Notes: generated from the letters alone by a model not told the origin. A stretch of 64,000 nt of DNA from Anaerolineales bacterium (GCA_020634875.1 JACKAX010000004.1:62001-126000); one strand, 5' to 3'; positions 36,298 through 45,341 are shown, numbered from the stretch's first letter. A program made the numbers and translations.

Positions 36298-38436
36298 TTA
36301 TTTCACTGGGGATAAGTGGCTCACTTGCCCATCCATCCAAAACAAATCTCCGGGTTTTTCGCTGGCGAAGGTTTGTCCGTTGAAGGTGCATGAGGGGGGG
36401 ACGGATACTTTGAGATAACCATTGTGGCCTTTGATAATGCCTGCGGTCGCGGTGCCGTTTTCGATCCGTAAAATGGCCCCACCCGTGGACGCCGCATCCA
36501 GCGCGAGATGATAGACCTTGCCCCCAAGGTTTACATCTGCCCGGACGTGGGGCTGGCCTTGCGCGGGGATCAGCACCGTGATGAAGTGGACATCTTTTTG
36601 GGAGTGGGAGCGAACCCAGACATTCGCCTGCCCTTCGAGGAGGGTCGGGCGTGCGACAGTAGGGAACCACGCGGCAACGTTTACCGTGTCCGTGACGAGC
36701 AACTGTTCGCGGATGGAGGCCAACACTGGGCAAGGGTGGCAAGTTTCATCCAATTCCGGCAGAGCCCCGACAATCATCAGTTTCCCCTCACGTTCCACAT
36801 ACGCGACCAGTTTCTCCTGTGTCGCCCGTGCCATGTGCATCCCGCCTGACACGACGAGATAAGGGAATTTGAGACAATCATCAAGCGAGGCAGTTTCCAG
36901 GTTGAGGATGCCGTAATCGAGGTGGGCGGTGCGCATCTGGCTTTGGAAAGTTTGCAGGTGTTTGCCGAGGGCAGGCAGGCCTGGATTCGTTTCGGTGGGC
37001 GGAACCCAGGCGGCGACGCGGGCATGGGGCAGGTACACGCCCCACGCGACGGGTTGGGCGGGAATGCTGGTTAGGAATTCACGTCCGTTGCGGTGCATGA
37101 AGGCGATCAGCCACCGCGCGGTTTTGGCTTTGGGGGTCACTTCGCCGTAATGGGTGATGGGGGATGCGTCGGGGTAGGGAGCTTTGGGGAGGACTTCGAG
37201 GTTGAGGTCGAGGTGTCCCGTGCCAACGCCGGTGTAGATGTTGAATCCGGTCGCGCCCGCGTTGAGGATGGCGAGGGTCTGGTAAAAGCTGGTGGCGGCG
37301 TCAACGTAGGCGGGGTCGTATAACTCGGCAAACCCCCAGTTCTCTTCCATATTAATACCGGGGTAACGTTTGGCGGTCAGCAGATAGCGGTCGAAGGCGG
37401 AGGGGTTCGCGGCGACATCGCCGACCCAGTTGGTGAAGCCATAATGCACGCCCGTCCAGCGTTCCGGTTCCACGCGGGTGAGCCATGCGTCGAGGCCAAA
37501 GGCGTCCGCGAGGGGTGGGTTTTGGTTGACGATGACAGGGAGGCTAACGTTGACGGGGTTGCGCCAGGTTTCAAAAATCTGGTGCATATATTCGGCTTGA
37601 AACGCACCCCAATCCATGTACTGGCGCAGATCACAGGGGTTTTTAAGCGGTTGCCAACTGGTGGGGGCGAGGATGGATTGCCAATTGGCGAATTGCGTGT
37701 CGTGCAGGGCGTTGTAGCGGGCGACGGTCTGGTACTGGTCGGCGAGGTAGTTTTGGTACAGCGCGAGGCCGGACGGACTGTAATCGTAGGCCCAGGGAGC
37801 GTGCTGTCCGTTGGAGTAGATGCCTTCGTTGCCAACTTGAATGGCAATGATCGGGCCGTTAGGGCTTTGGAAGGGTTGGATGACCTGTTCGCCGACGCGG
37901 GTGAGCCACTCACGCGTGAGACGTAAAAATTCGGGGCCGAAGGGGGCGGGCAGGGGCCAGGGTTCGGGGCGTTCGCCGCTGGCCGCGAGGCGTGCCCCTC
38001 CCCAAAGCACGTGCTGCCCCTGCGCGTCGAGGAGCGGTTCGATGGCAGGGTTGTTCAGCGAACAGGTCCAATCGGGCAGGCCGCCGAAGTTCGTTTCGCC
38101 GTGGATGAATGGGCCAGGTTTGGCGATGACGGCGAGGTTAAGGCTCTGGCACAGCTCAAAAAAGCGGATGACGTTCCGGTTGGGTTGGGTTTGCCCGGTG
38201 AAGTCCGGTTCCATGTCGGGCGTGAGTTGGTGGTGTCGCCAGGGGATGTAGGCGGAGATCACTTCCAGGCCGAGCGATTTCAGTTTCGCGAGGCGATCTT
38301 CCCACACTTCGGCGGGGTCGCGGTAATACGGATAATCGGCGGTGATGAAGAGATGCGGTTGACCATTTAGATAAACCGTACCGTGTTCAAGATAAAGAGG
38401 TGACGAAGAGCGTTTCAATATGGCCTCAAGAAACAT
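36298..38436 (-). CDS. GH35/GH42-like beta-galactosidase, cytoplasmic
   Basis: 712 residues from the ATG at 38434-38436, one base after the TAG of the ROK gene (TAGCATG), so translation is coupled; an upstream start would overlap the ROK gene by 100 bases. The TIM barrel shows YPYYRDP, EVISAYIPWRHHQ, AKPGPFIHGETNFGGLP, acid/base Glu in QVGNEG, and the probable nucleophile Glu in NMEENWG. No signal peptide is present. It would remove non-reducing beta-galactosyl (or similar) residues from imported oligosaccharides. Family assignment between GH35 and GH42-like is uncertain. Confidence 0.85.
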   Translation of the reverse strand: MFLEAILKRSSSPLYLEHGTVYLNGQPHLFITADYPYYRDPAEVWEDRLAKLKSLGLEVISAYIPWRHHQLTPDMEPDFTGQTQPNRNVIRFFELCQSLNLAVIAKPGPFIHGETNFGGLPDWTCSLNNPAIEPLLDAQGQHVLWGGARLAASGERPEPWPLPAPFGPEFLRLTREWLTRVGEQVIQPFQSPNGPIIAIQVGNEGIYSNGQHAPWAYDYSPSGLALYQNYLADQYQTVARYNALHDTQFANWQSILAPTSWQPLKNPCDLRQYMDWGAFQAEYMHQIFETWRNPVNVSLPVIVNQNPPLADAFGLDAWLTRVEPERWTGVHYGFTNWVGDVAANPSAFDRYLLTAKRYPGINMEENWGFAELYDPAYVDAATSFYQTLAILNAGATGFNIYTGVGTGHLDLNLEVLPKAPYPDASPITHYGEVTPKAKTARWLIAFMHRNGREFLTSIPAQPVAWGVYLPHARVAAWVPPTETNPGLPALGKHLQTFQSQMRTAHLDYGILNLETASLDDCLKFPYLVVSGGMHMARATQEKLVAYVEREGKLMIVGALPELDETCHPCPVLASIREQLLVTDTVNVAAWFPTVARPTLLEGQANVWVRSHSQKDVHFITVLIPAQGQPHVRADVNLGGKVYHLALDAASTGGAILRIENGTATAGIIKGHNGYLKVSVPPSCTFNGQTFASEKPGDLFWMDGQVSHLSPVK

Positions 38437-38437
38437 G

Positions 38438-39649
38438 CTAGGATGTTTTGGGTTCGTAATTAAGAAAGAGAACTTCATCGAGCACGAGGCATGCTGCGCC
38501 GATACACACGGCATCTTCACCCAGCTGGCAAACGTCAATTTTCAGTGAACGAAAGGCTGGAGGGAGGGCGTAAGTCTCAATATATTGCGTCAGGACCGTT
38601 AGCATCGGCTTGCCAATTTGGGTGCCTACCCACCCTCCAAGCAGGATCATTTCTGGGTTGAAGAGGTTGATTAGGTTGGCAATCCCCAATCCTAGATATT
38701 GGGCAGTAATACGAATGGTTTCAAGTGCAACCGGATCGTCTTGTTCCGCGGCAGTGACGAGTGCGTTGATAAAGGCGAGTTGATTGTCGAACTGAAGAAA
38801 TGTGCTGTCAGGAGAGAGTTCGTAGGCAGTTTGTATGACGCCTTCCGCTCCTGCATAGGCTTCCACACAGCCATGACTTCCGCACCGACACGGACGGCCG
38901 TCGAGCGTGATCTTAGTGTGCCCCCATTCACCTGCGGCATTCGTGATACCCCGGTAAAGTTTGCCCTCAGTGATAATACCCGCCCCAATCCCCGTTCCGA
39001 TTAGAATAACGGCAAGGTCCTGTTTGTTCTTCCCCGCGCCAAACCAGGATTCTGCGAGTGTCATCGCTTTGGCACCATTGTCAAGGAAGATAGGGAACGG
39101 GATGCGAGCTTCCAACATATCCAAGAGGGGGATTGGCTTCCAATTCCACAAAGGGGCTAAGACACATACAGACGAATTTCGTTCGACAACCCCTGGTACC
39201 CCGATCCCTACCCCTAGCAGTTTCTCCGGTAGGATCCCGGATTGAGCGATCAACTGCTCGATGCCCGAAACAATAAATGAAACGAAATTTTCGGGGGTGT
39301 TTTGTTCTGGGGAGAGGAGATATCGTGTGGTATGGATGTTCTTAAAGGCAAGATCAAAGAGTTCAAGTTGAATGTGTGTTTCCCCCAGGTCAACGCCGAC
39401 CATATACCCATATTCTGGGTTTAGCCTGAGCAGTGTTGCCGGACGCCCTCCTTCAGATTCTTGTGAACCACTTTCCTGTACGATTGCCTCATCAAGCAGT
39501 TCAGTAGCCAGGTTGGTAATCGTCGCGGTGCTAAGCCCGGTGCGTTGGCTGAGTTCGATGCGACTAATTGGCCCCGCGAAATACACCTGCTTGAGCAGGG
39601 TCTGCCGATTAAGGCGACGAAGATCAACGGTGCGTTTGGGTGAGTTCAT
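38438..39649 (-). CDS. ROK-family transcriptional repressor
   Basis: 403 residues. An N-terminal winged helix (about 10-75; ISRIELSQRTGLSTATITN) precedes the ROK sugar-kinase-like domain. That domain has VGVDLGETHIQ, GIGVPGVV, GTGIGAGII, and the zinc motif CRCGSHGCVEAYAG. ROK repressors release DNA on binding a sugar or sugar phosphate. As first gene of the long minus-strand operon, with a palindrome at its promoter, it probably autoregulates and controls the glycan genes. Confidence 0.93.
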   Translation of the reverse strand: MNSPKRTVDLRRLNRQTLLKQVYFAGPISRIELSQRTGLSTATITNLATELLDEAIVQESGSQESEGGRPATLLRLNPEYGYMVGVDLGETHIQLELFDLAFKNIHTTRYLLSPEQNTPENFVSFIVSGIEQLIAQSGILPEKLLGVGIGVPGVVERNSSVCVLAPLWNWKPIPLLDMLEARIPFPIFLDNGAKAMTLAESWFGAGKNKQDLAVILIGTGIGAGIITEGKLYRGITNAAGEWGHTKITLDGRPCRCGSHGCVEAYAGAEGVIQTAYELSPDSTFLQFDNQLAFINALVTAAEQDDPVALETIRITAQYLGLGIANLINLFNPEMILLGGWVGTQIGKPMLTVLTQYIETYALPPAFRSLKIDVCQLGEDAVCIGAACLVLDEVLFLNYEPKTS

Positions 39650-39669
39650 GAAATAAGGGGGTTATTTTT

Positions 39670-39686
39670 AGACTTAATTTAAGTCT
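39670..39686. promoter_or_regulatory. Putative ROK operator: 17-bp perfect palindrome
   Basis: AGACTTAA-T-TTAAGTCT, 21 bases upstream of the ROK start codon and just past the expected transcription start. Its position would block early transcription. Confidence 0.65.
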
Positions 39687-39697
39687 TGAATAAACTC

Positions 39698-39726
39698 ATT
39701 GTACTTGGATGAAAGGGGCTTGTCAA
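39698..39726 (-). promoter_or_regulatory. Consensus promoter of the carbohydrate operon
   Basis: On the minus strand TTGACA (39721-39726) and TACAAT (39698-39703) are spaced by 17 bases. It drives the ROK gene and probably the genes behind it. The remaining bases to 39858 hold nothing recognisable. Confidence 0.8.
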
Positions 39727-39858
39727 TTAGGAATTTGTTGAGGAAAAAGTTTCCCCACTGAAATGCATACAGAGCCAATTGGTAGTATCGATCAGCTTGA
39801 AAACTCCGCCATCTTTCCCCACATGGATTTTGGCGGACGATTTAACTATTTCCTGACT

Positions 39859-41166
39859 TCAAATGGCTATCCCTTTTTTCAAAATTTGCTCTGCTGCCCA
39901 TTTACCTGTCTCCGCCGCACCTTCCGTAAATGGCATCCCCATATAATCCCCTGCCAGCAAAATTCTGGTGTTGGGGGAGATATTATTTCGATACGCACGG
40001 ATGTTTTGGCTTCGCCCAACAGGCGATTTAGGTTCGGCGGAGTGCCAGCGATACAATTTTTTAAAAACGATATAGAGCGAAATGTGGGGTAACACATCTT
40101 CCAACTCAGGCAAGAGCGTTTCTAGGATGCTTTGCTCATCCCATGCAAGCATTTCTGCCCCCGACTTCCCATCGAGCATCACATTTAGCAAATGACCATC
40201 TACCGCTCGGTCTGTACTTTTGGCTGTTTCCACTGCGATGGCTGCAATATGTTGGCGTTCCTGACGTGGCAGGAGCAGACCATAAACCTCTCGCATGGCC
40301 TCAGGCAGCGTCCATTTTTTTGATATCCCCAGGGCCAGATTCAAGGTGGAGGCATAAGGTGTGTCAAGCAGGGCGAGTTTCCCTGCACCGATTTCTTTTG
40401 TGATGTGTGCGGGAGTAGCGCAAATGACGAACGGGGCTTCAAACTCCCGTTTTGTGGTTCGTATGCAAACGTGATCCTTCTCGACCAAAATGTTCTCCAC
40501 CCGTTCATTCAAACTGACCCTCAGCCTTGCCCCCAACCCTGTCGCTAACGATTCGATCCCTCCCCGGAGAGTCATCGTGTGTGCCCCGCGCGCGAGAAAA
40601 CCACTGACCGCCATCGGTAATGCGCGGGAGGTCTCCTCCGGCGATTGGAAGTAGAAGCCTTCCAGCATTGGTTCGATCAGATATTCGGTCATCCAGACCC
40701 CGTATTGTGCGTTATACCAGTCCGCAGCATTCTCCGTGTCAAAATCTGCCCAAGCGGAATAATTATTGATGGGCAGACGTGTTAGGGCAGGCGCGTACTT
40801 AGCGCTTGCCAGCCCCAGTTTGAACCATTCTCGCCCATTTAAAAGATTGCTTTTCAGAGGCGAGAGAACATCGGCATATCGAAAGCGGTGAATCTTACCT
40901 CCCCGTCGGATCGCAGCCCACGGAGAGGTTTTGATGAAATCATTTTGCAAGCCTAACGTTGTGATGATATTAGAGAGGAGAGAGTACTCTGAAGAAAGAA
41001 ATTGTGCACCTCGGTCAATGATATAGCCCTCAAGTATATCGGTTGTCATCCGCCCACCTACACGCGACGCGGCTTCAATAACTTCCACTGAGACACCTTG
41101 TTGTTGCAACGTATACGCAGCCGTCAACCCTGCAATCCCCGCCCCGATGACGATAACTTGGCTCAT
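39859..41166 (-). CDS. FAD-dependent amine oxidase / protoporphyrinogen-oxidase-like protein
   Basis: 435 residues. The N-terminal Rossmann motif is VIVIGAGIAGLTAAYTL with the acidic ribose-binding Glu in EVIEAASRVGGRM; GARMxxD-type sequence follows (DRGAQFLSS), and the FAD-binding C-terminus has ILLAGDYMGMPFTEGAAETG. Such flavoenzymes oxidise amines, porphyrinogens or carotenoids. It starts 14 bases after the SDR stop, so the two are an operon under the PadR gene. Substrate unknown. Confidence 0.88.
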   Translation of the reverse strand: MSQVIVIGAGIAGLTAAYTLQQQGVSVEVIEAASRVGGRMTTDILEGYIIDRGAQFLSSEYSLLSNIITTLGLQNDFIKTSPWAAIRRGGKIHRFRYADVLSPLKSNLLNGREWFKLGLASAKYAPALTRLPINNYSAWADFDTENAADWYNAQYGVWMTEYLIEPMLEGFYFQSPEETSRALPMAVSGFLARGAHTMTLRGGIESLATGLGARLRVSLNERVENILVEKDHVCIRTTKREFEAPFVICATPAHITKEIGAGKLALLDTPYASTLNLALGISKKWTLPEAMREVYGLLLPRQERQHIAAIAVETAKSTDRAVDGHLLNVMLDGKSGAEMLAWDEQSILETLLPELEDVLPHISLYIVFKKLYRWHSAEPKSPVGRSQNIRAYRNNISPNTRILLAGDYMGMPFTEGAAETGKWAAEQILKKGIAI

Positions 41167-41180
41167 GTTTTGTTCCTTAT

Positions 41181-41987
41181 TTATGCGGTGAATGTGCTTC
41201 TTTTATGTCCGGTATTAAAAACCAGCCATTCAGTAATTTGTGGGAATAGATAATTGAGTGTGAGGACCACCCACAACATAAAAGGCGCGAAGACGACCGG
41301 AGCGTTCCAGCGGATGCCAGTGAGAATCGCTTGGGCAGCTTGTTCAGAGGTTAGAGAGGGGATCATCTTTTGCGCGCCGGGAAGCCGTTCTTGACTGCCA
41401 GGGTTGTTTTGCCAGAATTCGCTTTTAACTTCAGCAAATGCAGTCAGCATGGTGCGGATTTTTGTCCGGTGCAGGTCGGCGCGCAGGCCCGCGTGGAAAC
41501 CGCGCATTGCCCAGCGGGCGGCGGTGTACGCGGTTGCACCGGGCCAGGACATGTAACCGGCGATCGAGCTCATGTTGATAATCAGGCCGCTGTTTCGTTT
41601 CATCATTGCAGGGAGAAACGCCCGAGTGACATAAAACGCGGAAAGATATGGGGCGGCGATCATGTTTTCAGCCTCATTTGTACTGGTTTCATCTACGTAC
41701 AGCCAACGCCCTGCACCCGCATTGTTGAACAATATGTCGGGTGTGCCCCATTCTATTGAAACCCGTTTTTCCAGTGCACTGACTGCGTCCGCATGGGTCA
41801 AATCAGCGCAATGAGTGAACGCTTGACCGCCTGCCTGGCGAATTTCAGCAGCAAGTTGTTCGAGTTTATCCTGCGAGCGAGCGACGAGAATGACGCGTGC
41901 CCCCGCGCGAGCCGCGAGACGTGCGGTGGCCGCGCCAATTCCGCTGGAAGCCCCAGTGATGAGCATGAGTTTGTTGGTGAGGTTCAT
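41181..41987 (-). CDS. Short-chain dehydrogenase/reductase with Arg in place of the catalytic Lys
   Basis: 268 residues from the ATG at 41985-41987 (AAGGA seven bases upstream); the frame remains open far upstream into the PadR gene but that part is not protein-like. The NAD(P) site is TGASSGIG, then NNAGAG and the catalytic Ser in NMSSIAG. The YxxxK motif reads YTAAR, so the catalytic Lys is Arg. A hydrophobic C-terminal segment (FAPFMLWVVLTLNYLF) suggests membrane association. Lys-to-Arg usually cripples classical SDRs, so activity may be altered. Confidence 0.88.
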   Translation of the reverse strand: MNLTNKLMLITGASSGIGAATARLAARAGARVILVARSQDKLEQLAAEIRQAGGQAFTHCADLTHADAVSALEKRVSIEWGTPDILFNNAGAGRWLYVDETSTNEAENMIAAPYLSAFYVTRAFLPAMMKRNSGLIINMSSIAGYMSWPGATAYTAARWAMRGFHAGLRADLHRTKIRTMLTAFAEVKSEFWQNNPGSQERLPGAQKMIPSLTSEQAAQAILTGIRWNAPVVFAPFMLWVVLTLNYLFPQITEWLVFNTGHKRSTFTA

Positions 41988-42075
41988 AGAAGTATCCTTA
42001 ATCTTTGGATGATAGGTGCGTTGAATACACCCGCTGTAATTCAGGCGAGCAAATCGAATGACGTAAAGGGTGTAT

Positions 42076-42648
42076 TTAGGGGATTTGAGGTGGAGGCAGG
42101 GGCGGCAGAGTGTTGATGGTGGACAAGGCTTTCTCGTACCAGGCCAGTTGGAATTCGTAAAATTCAATTCCAAAATCAAGAGTGAGTTGCCAGAGTTGGT
42201 GGGCGCGTTCGACCTTGATTTGCATGGCATTTTCGTCAATGGCCGCCTGTGCGCCTGTGCGTAAGCTGTCCAATCGCATACGGATTTCCTGCATTCGTGC
42301 TTCAAACAAGGTGGCGATCTCCTCGTTTGTCGAAAAATGAGAAAAGAAAACCTGGATCAGGCTCGCGTCTCGAACAGCGTCTAAGGGGAGAGGGGTTATT
42401 AACCAACGACGAAGTTCGGCACGACCCGCGTCGGTGATATGGTATTCCTTGCGGTTGGGGCGGCTTTCCTGCGGGATAACTTGCACCTTTGCCCAGCCTT
42501 CTTTTTCCAGCCCTTCCAACGCTTTGTAAATATGACTTTGTGTCGCTGACCAAAAATGGGCTACGGACACATCAAAATATTTTTTTAGATCGTAACCGGA
42601 CATCGGCTGAAAATCGAGAAAGGCAAGAATGGCATGAGCGAGAGGCAT
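42076..42648 (-). CDS. PadR-family transcriptional repressor
   Basis: 190 residues. The PadR winged helix fills residues 1-80 (AILAFLDFQPMSGYDLKKYF, SHIYKALEGLEKEGW). A C-terminal helical dimerisation domain of the AphA/PadR-C type follows, with the last ~15 residues Pro-rich. PadR proteins repress detoxification genes and often their own promoter. A 17-bp-arm palindrome starts 5 bases upstream of its ATG and overlaps the promoter. The SDR gene begins 88 bases downstream. Confidence 0.93.
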   Translation of the reverse strand: MPLAHAILAFLDFQPMSGYDLKKYFDVSVAHFWSATQSHIYKALEGLEKEGWAKVQVIPQESRPNRKEYHITDAGRAELRRWLITPLPLDAVRDASLIQVFFSHFSTNEEIATLFEARMQEIRMRLDSLRTGAQAAIDENAMQIKVERAHQLWQLTLDFGIEFYEFQLAWYEKALSTINTLPPLPPPQIP

Positions 42649-42652
42649 AATA

Positions 42653-42700
42653 ATTCCTGTTTGGTATTATATCTACATAGTAATAATACTAAACAGGAAT
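42653..42700. promoter_or_regulatory. Putative PadR operator: 17-bp inverted repeat
   Basis: Arms 42653-42669 and 42684-42700 (ATTCCTGTTTGGTATTA and its inverse, one mismatch) flank a 14-base centre. The right arm covers the -10 box and most of the spacer of the promoter. Confidence 0.75.
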
Positions 42701-42711
42701 ATTTCTGTCAA
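42683..42711 (-). promoter_or_regulatory. Consensus promoter of the PadR-SDR-oxidoreductase operon
   Basis: On the minus strand TTGACA (42706-42711) and TATTAT (42683-42688) with a 17-base spacer. Confidence 0.78.
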
Positions 42712-42737
42712 TATGGAGTTTTCTTGCGGAAGAAGAA

Positions 42738-43931
42738 TTATCTTACTCTCACCATCCACGCGGCGGCAAACCCGATTAAACTCACGGGGATCATCGCGTA
42801 CCCCGCGCCTGCCCACCCCCAGGTGTTGACGGCCTGCCCGAAAATGATCGGCCCGACCAACTGCCCCAGGTTTTGCCCCAGCAAAATGACCGCCAGCCCA
42901 AGACCCGCCCATTGGGGTTTTCGCATCACTTCCGGCGCGGCGGCGAAAGTTGCAGTGGGTACTGCCCCAGTCAAAAAACCGATCAACCCCATCAAAATCC
43001 AAATCCACACGCCTATCACGCGGAAGGGGAAGAGCAGCAACGCTGCAATAGCTAAAAATGGCAGAGAAAACACCAGCCGCCGCGAGCCAATCCGATCCGA
43101 AAACCACCCAGCAAGCGGGGCGGAAAACAAAATGACAAATGTTCCAATGCTAGAAACCAACCCTGCCTCGCTGAGTGAATAGCCCAGTTTTTCGTTTAAA
43201 TATGTTGGGTAAAAAGTGTTGACCGAGAGCATTGCAATGTTCATGCAGGCGAACGCGATGGCCAATAGCCAAATATCCCGGTTGGCCAGCGCTTTACCCA
43301 ATTCAAGTTTTTCATCCTTTGGGGTTGCCTCTGCGTTCGGCGGTTGGCGAATTAACGCCCCATGGGCAAACATCATCACCAGGGCAAACCCAGCCCCAAC
43401 CCACCAGACGCTTTGCCACCCCGACGATCCGGTCAGCGCAGGCGCGAGGTTGTACATCAACACACTCCCCACCGGCACCCATGTTGCCCAAATTCCCATC
43501 GGAGTGCCTTGTCGTTCTGGCGGGAACCATACTGCAATGGTCGCAGGCGCGATCACACCAATCAAACCCATCCCTACACCTTCCAAAACTCTACTAAACA
43601 TAAGCATCCCATAGCTGCTGGAGAGCGCGCCCAGAACTGCTCCCATGCCAACGCAGGCGAGGGCAATTAACCCGCTAACCTTCGATCCTAATTTTTGTAA
43701 GATAATCCCTGTAGGCAAAGCCAGGATCAGCCCGACCAACGCCAAGATAGACATCAGTGACCCGGCTTGGGTCAAGGTAATGTGAAAGGTGTCCATCAGC
43801 ACCGGCATAATGGGGGGGACTTTGAATTGGTTGAACGGGGCAACTACACTGGCGAGGTAGATCACGATCAAGATAACCCAAGCATAAGGTTGCACAGCAG
43901 ACGTATGGGGGGAGGAGGCTTTTTCTGTCAT
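42738..43931 (-). CDS. MFS transporter (CynX/OFA-like)
   Basis: About 397 residues from the ATG at 43929-43931; an ATG 13 codons earlier lies inside the upstream terminator hairpin. Twelve hydrophobic helices in two halves, with the MFS loop GIILQKLGSKVSG between helices 2 and 3 and GWFSDRIGSRR in the second half. It is a proton-coupled or facilitated transporter of an unknown small molecule. It sits next to, but separated by a terminator from, the corrinoid methyltransferase operon. Confidence 0.88.
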   Translation of the reverse strand: MTEKASSPHTSAVQPYAWVILIVIYLASVVAPFNQFKVPPIMPVLMDTFHITLTQAGSLMSILALVGLILALPTGIILQKLGSKVSGLIALACVGMGAVLGALSSSYGMLMFSRVLEGVGMGLIGVIAPATIAVWFPPERQGTPMGIWATWVPVGSVLMYNLAPALTGSSGWQSVWWVGAGFALVMMFAHGALIRQPPNAEATPKDEKLELGKALANRDIWLLAIAFACMNIAMLSVNTFYPTYLNEKLGYSLSEAGLVSSIGTFVILFSAPLAGWFSDRIGSRRLVFSLPFLAIAALLLFPFRVIGVWIWILMGLIGFLTGAVPTATFAAAPEVMRKPQWAGLGLAVILLGQNLGQLVGPIIFGQAVNTWGWAGAGYAMIPVSLIGFAAAWMVRVR

Positions 43932-43941
43932 TTCAGTATTC

Positions 43942-43976
43942 AAAAAAAGAGGCGTTGCAATGCCCTGCAACGCCTC
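43942..43976 (-). terminator. Terminator of the corrinoid operon
   Basis: GAGGCGTTGCA (43949-43959) and TGCAACGCCTC (43966-43976) form a perfect 11-bp stem with a run of seven T on the minus strand (43942-43948). Confidence 0.88.
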
Positions 43977-43999
43977 CGTAAAAGTTTCAGAGTGGCGGG

Positions 44000-45328
44000 T
44001 TACTTCTTGACCGAGTCAAAGAACGCACGCATCTTGTCGTCAGTGGTGTTTTCGAAGTAGCACCCGTGTGCCAGGATGTAAGCTGGGGCGTCGGCGTACA
44101 AATCCACCAGATCGTCACAGTAGGCACGCACTTCGTCAGTGCTTCCGGCGGACATCAGGGAAGCAGGAACGTTCCCGGCGATGATGAATTTGTCACTCAG
44201 AATTTCTTTCGCCTTTCGCATGTCGGACTTATCGAAGTGGCAAACCAGGGATTTTTCGGGCATTTCGGCCAGATTTTCCATGCGGTTGTTGTAAGAGCCT
44301 TCGATGAACAGATAGCAAACAATGCCTTCTTCGTACAAACCCATCATGACCTGTTTCCAGGTTGGCCAGTAGAATTTCTCGAACTGGGTCTGGGACATGA
44401 ATGCGTCCGCACCTTTGTGGAGCACGTACAGCGCGGCGGGGGCGTTTGAGCGGTCGCTGGCCCCGACGATGGCTTTGATTAGCACGGGCACGTAAGCTTC
44501 GCAGGCAGCGAGCAGGTCGTTCGGGCGGCGGTACATATCGGTCAGGATACCACGCGTGCCGCGGAGGGTGTCGCCTAGGTAGTCGAACGGGGTTTTGACG
44601 ATGTTCAGACCCATGCTGGGGAAGCCATCCCCGGCAATCGTGCCCATCGTTTGCCCAACCGCGCCTAACACTTTCATCAATTCATCTGCCGCATCCATCA
44701 TTTTTTGGAGCATTTCCCGGAAGGGGGGCATGGCAAATGGCAGGAGCAGGTCAATGGTGTCCACGCTTTCGGAGATACGGGTGAAGTCGGGGAGCATCGC
44801 CAGGGGGCCAAGCTCACCGTACGAACGAGGTAAATATTTTTTGAGCCAGAAATCGGTCGGGTCAGCAGCGAAATCTTTGTATTCGTTGGCTCGCATGTAT
44901 TCGCCTTCCACGGCCTGGATGACAAGATTTTCGGGAAGTTTTTGCCCACCCCACACATAGTTCTTGAAGCCCAAAATATCCCAGGATTTGCCAGGGTACG
45001 GGAGCATCCCCACAGCGACATCCGGTTGAAATTCGCGATGGAAATCTACATAGGGGCCAAACATTTTCTCATGGTTGTAAACGAAATCGGTGCCTGTTAG
45101 CCCCTTGCGGCGACCAACATATTCGTTCGCCCCCATAAACGCATCGGCCACGGGGCGATCATGGGGTTCCATATCATAAATTTTGCGAAGGCGGGAAATG
45201 CGTTCTTTGTAGTTCGCTTCCGCTTCGGGACTGGCAAAGGGCACAGGGACGTTTTGCCAGGAATCCAGGCGCGCCGCACGGCGTTCCATGGGGGTCATTT
45301 TGTTCCAATTATCAGGTCTGACAAACAT
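44000..45328 (-). CDS. Uroporphyrinogen-decarboxylase-like corrinoid methyltransferase
   Basis: 442 residues from the ATG at 45326-45328 with GAGGAG upstream. A UroD/MtaA-type TIM barrel without the decarboxylase N-terminus. Motifs: GANEYVGRRKG, PDVAVGMLPYPG, and C-terminal VCHFDKSDM and ILAHGCYFENTTDD. In MtaA/MtbA zinc is held by HxC and a later Cys; here the first site reads C-H-F-D and the second H-G-C, so ligands differ. It starts 13 bases after the corrinoid gene and would move a methyl group from an unknown donor to that protein's cobalt. O-demethylase systems (MtvABC, MtoABCD) have this kind of layout. Confidence 0.82.
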   Translation of the reverse strand: MFVRPDNWNKMTPMERRAARLDSWQNVPVPFASPEAEANYKERISRLRKIYDMEPHDRPVADAFMGANEYVGRRKGLTGTDFVYNHEKMFGPYVDFHREFQPDVAVGMLPYPGKSWDILGFKNYVWGGQKLPENLVIQAVEGEYMRANEYKDFAADPTDFWLKKYLPRSYGELGPLAMLPDFTRISESVDTIDLLLPFAMPPFREMLQKMMDAADELMKVLGAVGQTMGTIAGDGFPSMGLNIVKTPFDYLGDTLRGTRGILTDMYRRPNDLLAACEAYVPVLIKAIVGASDRSNAPAALYVLHKGADAFMSQTQFEKFYWPTWKQVMMGLYEEGIVCYLFIEGSYNNRMENLAEMPEKSLVCHFDKSDMRKAKEILSDKFIIAGNVPASLMSAGSTDEVRAYCDDLVDLYADAPAYILAHGCYFENTTDDKMRAFFDSVKK

Positions 45329-45341
45329 GGTATTCTCCTCT

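Noticed and set aside
41988..42305. 106-residue N-terminal extension of the SDR
   Set aside because: It overlaps the PadR gene and is not SDR-like; a good ribosome-binding site precedes the ATG at 41987.
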